Below are positions 1 to 12,000 of a stretch of DNA of 64,000 nt, in pieces (position 1 is the stretch's first letter; each line of letters begins with the position of its first letter). The notes under the pieces were generated by a model, which did no database searches, had not been told where the DNA came from, and was given only the letters and a program-made list of their open reading frames with translations. The DNA is taken from the NCBI GenBank assembly GCA_037179335.1, contig JAKZHN010000012.1, positions 248,001 to 312,000 on the forward strand, read 5' to 3'. The position numbers and the translations under genes were made by a program. The stretch is from Cyclaneusma minus. Taxonomy: Eukaryota; Ascomycota; Leotiomycetes; Marthamycetales; Marthamycetaceae.

Positions 1-1
1 C

Positions 2-1946
2 GATCTCCGCAACAGCTCTCTCTGCCGCAACAATCCAAAGGTCTTTACCGAGCGCCGACTGTGTGGGATTGTCTTGGAGCAATATGATACAACCCACAAA
101 TCACTTGAGCCAGTCGATCACCTTCAGCTCGGTGACAGTTGGGTTCTGGCAAATGTGAGGACTCTGTCCAATCCACAGTCGATCGCCAAGTCAGAACCAG
201 GGCACATTACGATTCTCGGCTCGCTGGCGAAGATCTATACTCCCGGTGTTCTTGGCAAGGTCTTTGCAGTGATGGACCGTGGAAAGGGTTATGTCCCCAT
301 CATCGCTATCAGTGGACACGTTGGAGTACAGCGTGGCCCGGCCGAGCTACTCAATAACAAGCTCCAGACAGAAAAGGTGCTGAAGTTCTTTGATATGTTG
401 AACTACAAGCCCTATGGTCGAGATAACAACGTGGATCGCGATGGTCCACCAGGTGTGTCATATGCAAGTCATGTGGAAAAGCAGCTGATGGTCGAATTCG
501 TTTGCCGTCAGCTCTTTACACCCGAAGAGCTGGAAAACCCAGACTCTGCGAAATTACACACCATCATGCCGCCAGATCCTCTTCGCAAAGCCACTATCAT
601 GCTGGCCAAGGACTGGGTCTGTGACTACTGCTGGATGTTCAAGTTGTCGATCGAAGAGACCTTTGGCTTGGAGTTCACGATCCGACTTATGCCTCCAGTA
701 GTCCTTCCGGTACTCGAGCCTCTCTCACCTCCGTCCATTGAGCGCTTTAAAAACGAGCTCATCCGAAACAAGCGCCGCAGCGGATCTGACAGAGATGACG
801 ACGATGAAGAATCCCCAGAGAGCTCAAGCAGAGCTCGCCGACAGAAGGTTTCTGCCGGCAACTCTGGGAACCGGGTGAACCCCAGGAAAATTGCTAGCAA
901 CCTCACTGCGCCTCGCCTTCACATACCCTAGAGACCGATTCTGGCATCTTCCTGTTTCTTGGAACAATTCGAAGTTGATGCTTCGGAGGCAGAAACTGAG
1001 ATTGAGCAGCAACCTGAAGGTGAGGCCGCAGAGCAGGGCAGTCAGCGAGTCGCTGTGCACATTGACACGCCAGACCGAGAACAAGATGACGAACACGACC
1101 CCATCGACTTTCACTCTTCCTCCCGAAAGGGGAAGGAAGTGGTTCGTCGTCGCATGTCCACAATCTCCACCCAGACAGTCGAAGGAGATGAAAATCAAGA
1201 GCCTCCCAGTAGTGTTTCGGAGCATGGGGAGTCCCAGGGCTTTCTTTCTCCCCTACGGCTTCCGAGATGCTACGTGTCAAGGTCCTCCATCGCTAGAATG
1301 CTTGAAGAAGAGGCTTCTGGTTCTCGGCTCATGGAACAAGATGAAGCCAGCACCGTGACGCCTTCTTTTGCTTCTACCCCGAAAAAAACCCAGGAGGGCA
1401 GTCCATATGAAGCCTTCCGATGCCCGCAACACCGGAGAGTTTCTCGACGTCGAGAAGTTTATTGCTCCCCAGGTAGAACCAAGCGGAAGCCAAGAAACTC
1501 CGAACCCAAGAACACTTGAATCCCCGGCAAGGAGTACTCCCATTCGAGGAGCTTCCGGTCGAATTCGAAACCCTAATGTCCGAAAGCTTGCTATTAAGAA
1601 TTCACCTAGCCGAGGCAGCAGCCAGGCATCCTTCCCACTCCCGTCGCGTTCCAGGGAGCCGATTACAAACCCGACTCCCTCAGCCGGTCCGTCAAAGAGA
1701 CGCTGTCCCAGCATCATACGGTCCATCGAGCCCTCAGATAAACCTCGCTCGACAAGTATCATCCAAGAATACATAGGTGGTGACTGGGTTACTGTGCAAC
1801 CTGGCAGCAGCTACACGCCAATTGTTCTCGATGATGATGATGATGAGGGTGTACCTTCCGGATCGCAACAGAGAACTGCTTCTGACCGCAGGCTGTTGGA
1901 CGGTCTTTATGTGTCTCCTGAGCGAGACATCGACACTCCTTTGTGA
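2..1946 (+). CDS. Partial deaminase-fold protein with long disordered tail (5' end outside window)
   Basis: The reading frame is open from base 2, so the true start and probably other exons lie upstream. The visible N-terminal part carries a zinc-deaminase signature: H-V-E at about base 470 (SYASHVEKQLM) and C-D-Y-C at about base 620-631 (DWVCDYCWMF), about 48 residues apart. In the deaminase superfamily the His and two Cys bind zinc and the Glu is catalytic. The frame first stops at 929-931, but a 57-nt GT-AG intron (875-931) joins it exactly in frame to the next open stretch (932-1519). A second junction, unresolved, moves to the frame ending at 1946; an intron at 1355-1412 is one candidate that keeps the frame. 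The tail is rich in Ser, Pro, Arg and Asp (a run of five Asp near base 1833) and looks disordered. Fungal proteins with SsdA/APOBEC-like deaminase domains are known, but the substrate here is unknown. It could be an inactive homologue. Confidence 0.6.
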
Positions 1947-3100
1947 CTCCCGAGACCTCGCTGCCGAGAAGAACGTGAGATTAGGGTAAGAGGAGGTCTT
2001 TATCAAGCCTAATCCATGTCCCTCCAACATCAAAAGCAACTTTCTCATGGCTCAGATGGAAAGATCTCAAGTTGGAAAAAAAGGGCATTCCTTGAACGTT
2101 GACAACCTGATAGGTCCTGTGTTGATTCTAATGGTAGGCCACTTTGGATAAGGCAACCTTTGGGAGAAAATACAGAACTGTAAATTCAGATCTTCGATTC
2201 ATACGAGTACAGTTATAGGCCCTCTGTACTCAAAGACGTGCGCTACTGAGACATGGGGGGTTGAGAACAAGTCTGGCCAGACAATTTTTTTGGCACTTTT
2301 TTTTGCCCCCCCACCCCTTTTTTGTGGTTTTTGGCGGGCTTCTCGGCTCTACTGTGGCAGGCGGAGTGCAGTACATAAGATTAATAGGAGGGGTTTTAAC
2401 AGGAGAATGCTTTTGTTGATTATTTCTCTGTTTCCTGGACGTGGCTCGCTCGCTTTCTTGCATGCTTTCTTGGTTTTCACTTTCTTGGTTTTTTTCTTTA
2501 TTCCCTTATTTCTATCTTTCTCCCCTTCTTTCTTTCTCGTTGTGCACGAGTTCAATGCTTCCGTGTTCACGCTCAGTCATGTCATCAGGACGACTCCAAG
2601 TTTGATCACTCTGTGTTCACGACTGTGGATTATCATTCGTTATTGTCAGGGACCTGATCTTGGGTTCAAGGCGTGGGATGCTTAGGATAGAATGATGGCC
2701 ATCGCAGCAAGAGCGTATGATGCCAACGGCGATGGTGGCCAGGATGGGGTACCTCCTTCTTTTCGCGCGTGACTTCAAACTCAGGCGAGCAAGTTTGTGA
2801 GAGACGCGCGACTGCTTGCGTTTTGGTTTGTTTGGGCAGATCTCATTATGAGACACGACACCGAAAATTGATTGATGAAACATGAAAGATGAGACTTAGG
2901 GTCCTTCGAGCTTCTTTTGCAAGTGAGCGCTCTAGCACACTCTGACTCCCTCTCGTTCCATCTCTAATTCCGGTCAAGACTCAAGCTGCCCTTCAGTCCA
3001 GACAACAGTCTACTAATGCCCAGCTCGTCTCGGATCCCCCATCCTCCGTCACCATCTCCAATCGCAGGAGCCTGTTCCATTCGCCTTTCTAAATCATCAT
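1947..3100. other. Intergenic region, no supported gene
   Basis: This stretch holds the 3' flank of the deaminase-like gene and a T-rich, pyrimidine-rich section (about 2,285-2,540). The short frames in it lack protein-like composition and splice context. I see no RNA gene here. Confidence 0.5.
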
Positions 3101-6060
3101 GATTGGTTGTTTTTCTCGCATGGAAAATCAAGACAATGACCCCAGCACCATGTAGTTTGAACGAGGTCAGATTCATGGTGAGTAACAGCAGGCCAAGTCT
3201 TCGGCGGTGTATGGATGAAACGACAGCAGGATCGCAATCCTGTAAGATGTTGTGGGTACGTACTTGTAGCGATGATAACACCCAAAACCCTACGTTGCGC
3301 TGATGGAACTCGGCAACCACTATGCAGAAAGCGAAGATGTGATTTACTTCTATGTCTGCATATGCTGCTGAGAAATGCATGTGCTTGCATTGGGAAGTTC
3401 TAGCTAAAGCCCGCTTTTATAGAGCAGTGAAGGCATTAAAATAAGCCCAGGTACTAGTGATGTCTATGCCTGACGTTTAACAGTTGAGAGTCAAGTTACC
3501 AGATCACGAGGCTGGGCAGGCCTTGAGAATTATAAATAGAGACCTTTAGTGGATTATTCTCAGCAAGAGCAGCTTTCGGCGTACGACTGATCAATGTTTC
3601 TGGTGTGCAAATCACCTTTAGCTTACGGAAGTCAAGTTTAAGAAACATAGTATTGATATTGACAAATGAGAGGTGCCTTGCTTTTTCAGACACCATGCCT
3701 TGCTTTTTCCAACCATTCCTATCCTTTTGATCGACCACAACAGAGCCAGGAGTCGACAGCAGACTCCACTTGTGACGGCGAATGCCCATAATGGCAGCAA
3801 TGACCTATGTCCGCCGATGCCAAAGTTCGTTTTCGTGAGCTGGAGCTCTAAACCTAGCATGTGCGCCGAGCTATGTCTTCCCTGATATATACCTGGATAG
3901 TTCACACGACTTCGCCTTCCTTGCTGGACATCATACTCGTCGAGTACCTTGCACTGGACATCGATTCTTTCGACATCTTCGACTGAAGACAGAGAATCAA
4001 TTGTGGGAAGAGCTGGGCTTTTATAGCCATTTACGCAGTGCCTGGACCTTAAGCTGGAGATGAGGATGTACAATTCCTTACAGGCCTCCAACCCACTAGT
4101 CACGTGGAAGCAACTCGCAAACTTAACGCACAATCTGAGAACCGACTACTATTTAAAGCTGCTTCTAAGCTCTTCGAATGAACCAAAACTATTTTCGCGC
4201 TTTTTCCGGTTACTGGTTCTTGGACCGAGTCTAGACGTGCAGCAATATCTGTAGATTTCGGTCAGACAAAGCACAATAATGCAAGATCAGACGAGGCTTT
4301 CACTAAAAAACAAGATCCTAAAATAAGAAGTAAATCGGCTGGAGGGAGACAGCAAGTAATGATCACGACAGCAGGCAATGATCACAACAAAGATCAGCCG
4401 GGGCGGTAGCAGCCTAGAGACACCTCTCGATCTTCGACCCATGTCCATACGCAACAACCTGTCGTTATGGACGCATCATAAAACTAATTTTTTCAGACAA
4501 ATCTGAAATCTCAATACTTACCAGGCACCTCGGAGCGAAAAAAGCACTCTCTGATTCGCATCATCATCGCCCGCTCAGCGTCTACAGCATGTTCCTGAAA
4601 AAGAAATGGCTTCTACTACCCACCAAGGCTTATTTATACTTGGCTCTGAGCCCCTTAATGCTTATGTAAGCGACAATCCCCTAGGGAAACAACGGCTCGA
4701 GACGAAAGGCAGTAGCTTGCAGTGGTGGGACACTCAATCGGCGAGGAGGGAAGTCACTTGATTACACAGCTTCAATTTTTAAGCCAGCAAGGTCGGCTGA
4801 CTCGACCTTGAGCCGAACCGGAAATCTTGATAACTAGGTAGTTATATAAACAAAGGTTTTCCCTGACTACTCTGCTCATGCCGCCGGAATACTCTTGAAC
4901 AGATCAATTTGTGGTTTGGTGAGCAGCGACGTAGACCGCATGGTAACACTCGAGTTGCTAATCCATCTAGAGATGGTCCCTTCCACATGGCCCATAACAA
5001 CTCAAGTTCGAATGGTCTGGGGGAACGGACTTACTGGCATGTCAATCAACAGCAGGGAGTGGTTGGAAACAGCAGACTAGATGAACGCCCGTAAACTGAA
5101 TGAATGACAGCAAAATAGATGAGCGACAGCAGACAGGCCCTTCTGAGCACATTCTGACGGAGCTTTCTTGCTGGATTTGGTGACCTCAGTGTAGAGCAAT
5201 TTCCCTAGCAGGTGGCTACTAGCTGTTAGAAAAACCCGTTTCGCACAGGAAAACAAACCTCATTCTGGACTTGCCCTTCAGCTGAAATACGGACATGGGT
5301 GGTTCCACATTCACTGTCAAATTTGAGGAGAAATGCTTGTGGGGCGCAGAAGGAATATTTATAGTTTTCTTGAAGTCGTCTGAGGTGAGAAGGCAGAAGG
5401 CAGGATAGTGCCTGAGCGACAGTAGGCCAAGTGTGTGACGGCAGGTATGAAGAGGGACAGCAGCAGAAGGTGATGTTCAAAGCTTGCTTCTACTTTTCCT
5501 AGTGATCGAAGCACATTGAGCATCTGCTGCTGAGCATGAGTAACGGGAATGGTCGGACATGGGGGATTGGAGACATTTTCCAGAGCATTGCCTTCAAGTT
5601 CTTTGTTGCAACAAGTCTGGGAGCTGTTCATTGTTTATAGCTTTATGGTAAGCTACGCGAGTGACCTGGAGGCCAAGGCCGGAAATATCGCCTATACTGA
5701 CTGATCAGCTGATGATGTATGGCGACAGGCTTGATAGCCCTTGGCCAACAAGAGCAAAATTGAGGACGGACCTTGGACAGTAAAGTTAGCCAATAACAGC
5801 TGGCGATCGAAACAAGGGTAAGTAGGATTGAAGGCTTGACGACAGCAGCCAATTTTATACGGTTTTCCGCTTTCGGAATCTGGCGGACAGCAAATTAGCT
5901 GGTGGCTTCGAAGACTTTTACATTCAGATCGTGGTCGAGTACTTTTCCTGCGCAAAGGAGTTGCGTGACATTGTGCGCACTAAATATTGTAAAGAAACGA
6001 AGTATAGAACTGGCAGAGCCATATCTATAGTTTCCTGGAGACCAAAGGCTCTTCAGTCTT
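3100..6060 (-). repeat. Degenerate tandem array of TATA-box units, minus strand
   Basis: Read on the minus strand, this region repeats blocks also found in the 38.76-46.1 kb array. The motif CTGCTGTCG(T) appears, as its complement CGACAGCAG, near 3,223, 3,752, 4,362, 5,124, 5,836 and 6,085. The stretch near 3,170-3,235 aligns closely with the unit near 43,938 (CTGCTGTCGTTTCATC, then CCGCC, then CTGCTGTT). TATA-like boxes on the minus strand lie at 3,414-3,421, 4,018-4,025, about 4,631-4,638, about 5,355-5,362, 5,850-5,857 and 6,021-6,029. Two CACGTG E-boxes (about 4,100 and 6,060) lie upstream of TATA boxes. Spacing is irregular and units are more decayed than in the plus-strand array. Plus-strand TATA-like boxes also occur (3,531 and about 4,844), so some units may be inverted. 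Confidence 0.6.
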
Positions 6061-7407
6061 CACGTGGGGAACATAGAGTAGGGAACGACAGCAGGTCCGG
6101 TATTTGGTGGCAAGTCCGTTGGGCAACGATAAGTACTAGAACCCAACCTAATTATCCACCAAACAATCGTGATTTGCTCAAGGCCATTTGGGTACTCAGT
6201 TTTGAAAGGCTCAGCCACATGTTCGCCTTTCATATATCCATGAACTAGAAACATGTCAGACACCTTCTCACACAACACAAGTAGTAGACTTGGATTTACC
6301 ATAGCACCTGCTGATTAGGACGTAATTATCATCCCTTTTTCTGAGAATGAAAAGCGTTCTTTCCCCAGGGAACAGGAAAATAACATCTCTAACCAGCATC
6401 TGTGGATAACCAAATCCCATGCCAACAAGGCCACCCGTAGTCTGGAAAGGCCGGAGCCAATGGAAACCCTGCCTTTCCCATGTTGCGAGCTCCTTGAGAT
6501 TGCGACTGATTGCAGAAAACTGTTTTCCGAGCCCTAAGGTCTGATCCAAGGCGTCAAAGCAGCTCTCGTTTGTAGCGGCGTACATGTACTTGGAACCTGG
6601 CAGAAGAGTCTCTTGAAAGAACTTTTGAGTGAGTTTTTCAAAATAGGGAATGGCATTAACGTGTTTGTTGATGCGTTTCGAAATAGACTTGATCTCACCC
6701 AGTCTAAAGCCAAAGATGCAAAGCATTTTAATGTCTTCGGAAGATATCACAATTGGAGCAGAATACTCCAGCACGGGAAAGTGGCTCAAGCTGTAGTGGA
6801 AAAAAGACTGCCAGGGTACCTATGTTACCGCCGTGCATGGGATTCATTTTGACGTCGTATGTTTCAGGAACCCAGTTTGGACACCATGATGGCAGCGGTC
6901 CTGCCAGATTAGGTTTCGGAGCCCAGAGAAGCACGTCCGTCTTCTCCCGTTTGATGATATCTGGGACGGCGCAGAAAACAAGCTCCTGGGAAGATATCGA
7001 ATAGTTTGCTTTGAGATTTTCTTCATGCGCAAAGCCTCTTCATATACTGGCTTCATCCGGCGTACCCGACTGGTTTTCTCTGTCGTGTCTGCTTGGTTGA
7101 TACAAAGCGCATCAATCCACACGGCGGCTGATTCATCGCGTCCTTGACAGAAGGACCGTATTTGACGCATAGCCATCGCAAGAGTGTTAGAAACTGCGAC
7201 ATTGTGGCTGTTGATTTCCACAAATGTCGTCTTTGTGTGCTCCCACGCATACGACAGAGCATGATAACGAGGTTTGTGATCGAAAGCGACGACTTCCAGC
7301 TTGCAATGGACAGGGTCTACTGGAGGGGTGGAAGGCAGGATCGTTAACAACCGCATAGTCCACAAGTCTGGATCCAGGGGCAAGGCCGCGTAAATATCGC
7401 CCTCCAT
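6060..7407 (-). pseudogene. HET-domain protein pseudogene (internal deletion, frameshifts, lost stop)
   Basis: HET proteins mediate heterokaryon incompatibility and related cell-death responses in filamentous fungi. The intact start (MEGDIYAALPLD) and the first HET motifs survive: HALSYAWE near residues 49-56 and WIDALCINQ near 97-105. After the segment VRRMKPVYEEALR the sequence jumps, in another frame, to a part matching residues beyond about 400 of the paralogue at 47,134-49,104. An internal deletion has thus removed roughly the middle 220 codons, including the W-x-VQE motif. A further frame change is needed near 6,785. The 3' intron is still recognisable (6,245-6,299, 55 nt), at the same place as in the paralogue. 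The paralogue's stop is TGA; here the aligned codon is TGG, so the last frame runs about 25 codons further into the neighbouring repeat array and stops at 6,060. Confidence 0.85.
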
Positions 7408-7643
7408 CCTTTCGAACTGGTGTATAGAGTAATGAAATAAGTTGATGCTAGCCCCTTGGGCCCACCACCGAGGACTCGAAATAGTTTGCGATGAATCTTA
7501 CAGAAGCTTTCTCGGAGTCACTATGCTCCAGACCCCGCCTGCTTACAGGCAAATTGAGAGGTGGAAGGGCTGAATATGCATCGTGCAGTTCAGAGTTGGG
7601 GCTTGCAGAGCACTCCTTTAGCCCCAATTAACTGGAATCATAC
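7408..7643. other. 5' flank of the HET pseudogene, up to the retrotransposon insertion point
   Basis: This short normal-composition stretch lies between the HET pseudogene start and the target-site duplication. I see no gene in it. Confidence 0.5.
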
Positions 7644-7648
7644 GTTAC
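7644..7648. repeat. Target-site duplication GTTAC, left copy
   Basis: GTTAC directly precedes the left LTR, which begins TGTGGAG at 7,649. The identical five bases follow the right LTR at 32,676-32,680. A 5-bp duplication fits integrase-mediated insertion of an LTR retrotransposon. Confidence 0.9.
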
Positions 7649-7794
7649 TGTGGAGAGTCAAGAGTCACGATATAAAGCCAAAAGGAGGTATAGGTGTTAG
7701 AATGTATTATATAAGTTTGCATAGGGATTCCATATTTGCAAAGATTTTTGCTTAAGTAGTGCAAAAATGCTTCAGGCATTTATAACGTACCATA
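7649..7794 (-). repeat. Left LTR of gypsy-type element (3' LTR in element orientation)
   Basis: It starts TGTGGAG and ends ACGTACCATA; the final CA has become TA. It aligns end to end with the LTRs at 32,530-32,675 and 55,266-55,411, all exactly 146 bp. Shared internal landmarks are CCATATTTGCAAA, GCTTA and GCATTTAT. Confidence 0.9.
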
Positions 7795-7797
7795 TTA

Positions 7798-7810
7798 TTC
7801 CCCTTTTTTT
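7798..7810 (-). other. Polypurine tract of the gypsy-type element
   Basis: On the minus strand this reads AAAAAAAGGGGAA and lies three bases from the LTR. That is the position of the plus-strand primer of an LTR element transcribed leftward, and it supports the minus orientation. Confidence 0.6.
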
Positions 7811-8882
7811 AAAAAAAAATCTGAATTAAAAGCCATCTTATATATTTTTAACTCTTTTTTTTAAAAATAATGCTGGTACTTTAATATTCTTTTGCAGGCT
7901 ATCCCCTATCTTTTTTTAATTGGCCCATTAATTTTCTAATTAATTAATTTAAAATTTTAAATAATAAGCTAATTAATAAAATAATAATTTGCAAAATCAA
8001 ACTTTATATATAATAACGTTCCAATATAATTAAAAGGCCCCAAAATATTAATATTTAAAAAGTAAAATTTATAAGAAAATATAATAATTATTAAAATCAA
8101 TTATTTATTATAACTTAAAATACCTTAATTATAATATAAACCAATTAAATAAATGCCAATTTTAACCTATAAAATATGCTTTAAAATATTTCTTATATTA
8201 TTAATTGTATAAAATACGCAATTATAATAATATAAAAATTATTTTGGTTATAAATTCCAAAGATATTCTATACCAATTTAAAACATTTAATATAATAATT
8301 GCCTTAATAATACAGGTGTATTTTATAAAATAATTTTAAAATAGAATTTAAATATAAATCAATTATTAATATGCATTGGTTAATAATTACCTTAATGCTT
8401 TTATAATAAAAAAAGTTTTTAATTATTATAATAAAATATATCGGTTTGAATAAATTTCCCGCTTTTTATAAATTAATATTTATTGTAAAATAAAAAAAAT
8501 AAAAATTGTAATAAATACGGGTAATAATAATTCAATTTCTAGCATATTAATAAGGCTAGATCTTCTAATTATTAATTTTTCTTAAAATTATAATATTTGC
8601 TATAATATTTGCTATTATTAAATTCTTATTGAAAGGCCGCAAAAATCCTGAATATTTTATATAAATTATTATTTTTAAAAAGAGTTTTTTTCTATTATAT
8701 TAACTGCTTTTTTATTTACGTTTATATAATTTTTTTCATTATTTTTAATTTATAATTTTTTAAAATTAAAAAATTCTTTTTCCGCAAATTTCCGCAAGCT
8801 TAATAAATAAAATATTTATTAGGCATTATTTTATTTTTGCTTGAATATTATAATTTTCTTATTTTTAATAAATATTTATATC

Positions 8883-9068
8883 TGACCATGGCGAGTGGGT
8901 AGCTAATAGTAGTGGTGGCGTGAGCCAATGCTTGCTTTAGGCACTAGCTTACGCCAAAAGCTAACGATATTTTTATTGTTTGCGGAGAAAGCTTTTTTTT
9001 ATGCTTTAATACACCATTATTACCACCTTTAATATTAGCTAGCTTTATATAATCCCGTTAAACCAATA
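8883..9068. repeat. Left LTR of the nested 6.4-kb element
   Basis: It begins TGACCATGGCG; the matching right LTR begins TAACCATAGC, which is a G-to-A change. It ends AAACCAATA. The target duplication is not clear. Confidence 0.8.
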
Positions 9069-12000
9069 TTAATTAGTGTTTTTTTTTACGAGAATATAAA
9101 TTAGCAAGGTTTCCGGAAAAAATAGCGCTGCTTATTTTTACCGAATTTTTAATTGATTGCTAAAGGCTTTATTATATTAAAACACTAAATAACCATTTTC
9201 TTATGCTATTTATATTGGGCAAAAAATCATTTATATAGCTTAAAAATATTTATAAAAAATATACAAGGTATTAATTTATTTGCTTTTATTTTTTTTTAAT
9301 TATTGCATTTATTACGTATTTTATTGCCGACCATTTTTTAAATTATAAGGGCTTATATTTTGCAATATTTGCATTCGGTAATTAAAATCTATTTTATTTG
9401 CCAAGCAAAGGCTATAATTATTAAAAAACAGCTTTCGTTTTTTTTCGTTTTTATATATTTTTTTAATTTACTTTTTATTATTATTATTTATTTATTTCCC
9501 TTTTATTATAAATCCAATTAACTATTAAATTCTATTATTAAATTAAAGGTTTTTTTTATCCCGTTTATTTTTATTATACCAGGGCTTTTTGTTAAAAAAG
9601 AAAATACAGGAATTTTAGCTATTAGTATAAAAAGTAATACCAATTTTCTTCTTGCTTGCCTATAGCGCTTTTCGATTTCTTTTTTTTACTAAATATTATT
9701 ATTAATTACAAATGGGCTAGTAAAGATATTTTCTATAAATTTAATATAAATAATCCGGCCATTTATATTTAGAAGATTATTTTTGCTTTTTTGCTTTATT
9801 TTTTACAAGGCTATAAAGCACTGAATTAAAACTCATGGTGCTTTATAAAAAAAATAAAAAAAATTGATGCCTAAATTTTTTAATTGTTTGCTTAAATATT
9901 AGAATATATTTAAATTATTATAAATTATTATTTATATAATTTCAATATATATATTTTAATTATTAGCCTGCGCTTTATTATTTTTAATGGCTTATATGGT
10001 TTTTTTTTAAAAAAAGAAGCTATTAAATTAGCCGAGAAATAAATTTGCAAGCTTTAAAAAAACCGCCGATTTCCTAAGATTTGTTTTTTAATATTATGAT
10101 TTTATTGGTTTCCTATTTTAAGCTTATTAATAGCAATTGCCTTTTTATTGCTTTAAATCCTATTTCCGCCTAATAATTAAGGCTGCTAATACTAATTAAT
10201 TTGCCAATATATATTTTTCTTATTTGCCAATAATAATTCTATTTTTAATAAAAGCCTTTAAGCTGCCTTTAAATATTTTAAATAAAAAATATTTAAATTC
10301 GCTATTTCCGCTTTTTTAAATTCTTTTAATAATAAAGTTTTTAATTAATTTGCCGCTTTTTTCGATTTTATTATTTTTAAGCAAATTTAAAAACTTTCCA
10401 AAATATATAAAAATAATAAGATAAAATATAGCAGTAACATAGTTAATATTTGTAAAGGAAAATTACATAAATTTGCAAATTTATATTATAAATATAATAT
10501 TTTTGTTAAAAATATAGCGAATACTTATTTAATTATATTAATCAATAAACCTAAAAAAAATATTTTAAGCATTTATTTAGCAAAGGCTTAATTATTTAAC
10601 AAATAATTAAATGGATAAAAGAAGATCTTAAAATTGGTATTTATTATTTTTAGTATTTTAATTTTTGGCAAAATTTAAAATATATTTGTATTATTAATAA
10701 TTTTGTAAATGCTAATAAATTCCGTTTAAATTGCTTCAAGATTTTGTTTATTAAATTTAAGCTTTTTTTAGCAAGGTTTATATAAGATTTATAAAAAAAA
10801 TGGAATTTCCGTAATTAAATGGTATTTTCAATTAAAAGTATTTTTAAATATAAATTGGCTTTAATAAGAAATTAATTAGCTATCAAGATTTTTATAATAA
10901 TTTTTGGAATATTATTATAAATTAATAAATTATTGCTTAATAAACTCTTGGCTAATATTTTACCGGTTATTAATTTAATTGTTTTTTTGTTTTTCTTTTG
11001 GCTTTTAAAAATATAAGCAAAAGCTATATTATATTTACCGAAAGCTTAATTGCTAATTTATTTATTATAAAAACCTAAATTAGCGCAAAAAGATTGGTAA
11101 TTAAAAATGGATTTTTTAAACTATTGGTTAAGCTTTTATTATTAAAGCTTATTAGGTTTTTTTTTAGCAAATTAAGGATTTTAAATTATTAAATAAAACC
11201 CCTTTTAAGAAAACTTCGGCTTTAATTAGCCCTTTTATTATTATATTTAATAAATAAATAATTTAAGATATTAAAATTATAAATAAAAAGAAAATTAAGA
11301 ACGCTTTTACGCCATTTTTAAATTAATATATAATATTTGTATTTTTTGGTTTTATTAATACTCCTAAAGCTGCTTTTACTTTTATTAATACTGCTATTTG
11401 CTATATTTTTATCGGTAGTTAATTATTTAATCTAAATATTTTTATAAATTTTAAAATTGCTAAGTTATTTAGTTTAGCTAATTGCTATTTTATTAATATT
11501 TTTTAAAATATTATATTAAATAGCAATATAGCTGGTATTTTTATAAACAATTATAAAAAATTTAAAGCTTTTTAAAAAATTATGCTTATTTTCAAAATGG
11601 ATATTTTTAAAGCTGGTAAATACTATATTATTTTTGGTAAAAATAATACTAGTACTTTAATCATAGCTTAGATTTTAATATTATTTGGTATTATAAATCT
11701 TTATATTATTAATGCGAATTCTTCTTGATATTAATAATATGAATTATTAAAAATTAAATTTAATAATCTTTTAAACGAATTGGTTTAAAATAATTTAAAA
11801 ATTAAAAGTATTTGCAAATAAGGATATTTATAGCTGTTTTTCCAGCAATAGCTATCTTTTTACAAGCTTTTTTATTAGTTTTTACCTTTATTATTACTAA
11901 GCTTTATTGCATTTATAATATATAGGGTTATTTTTTTTAAAAAAAAATTATAAACCGCGCTGGTATAAATTTTAATTACGCAATAATAAAAAAATTATTA

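Noticed and set aside
2290..2685. Open frame of 131 codons in the intergenic region
   Set aside because: Its Phe/Leu-rich translation simply reflects a pyrimidine-rich DNA stretch; there are no domains, and a competing frame is on the other strand.
2964..3380. Minus-strand frame of 138 codons
   Set aside because: It runs through blocks of the repeat array (CTGCTGTCG region) and is unlike any family; I treat it as array sequence.
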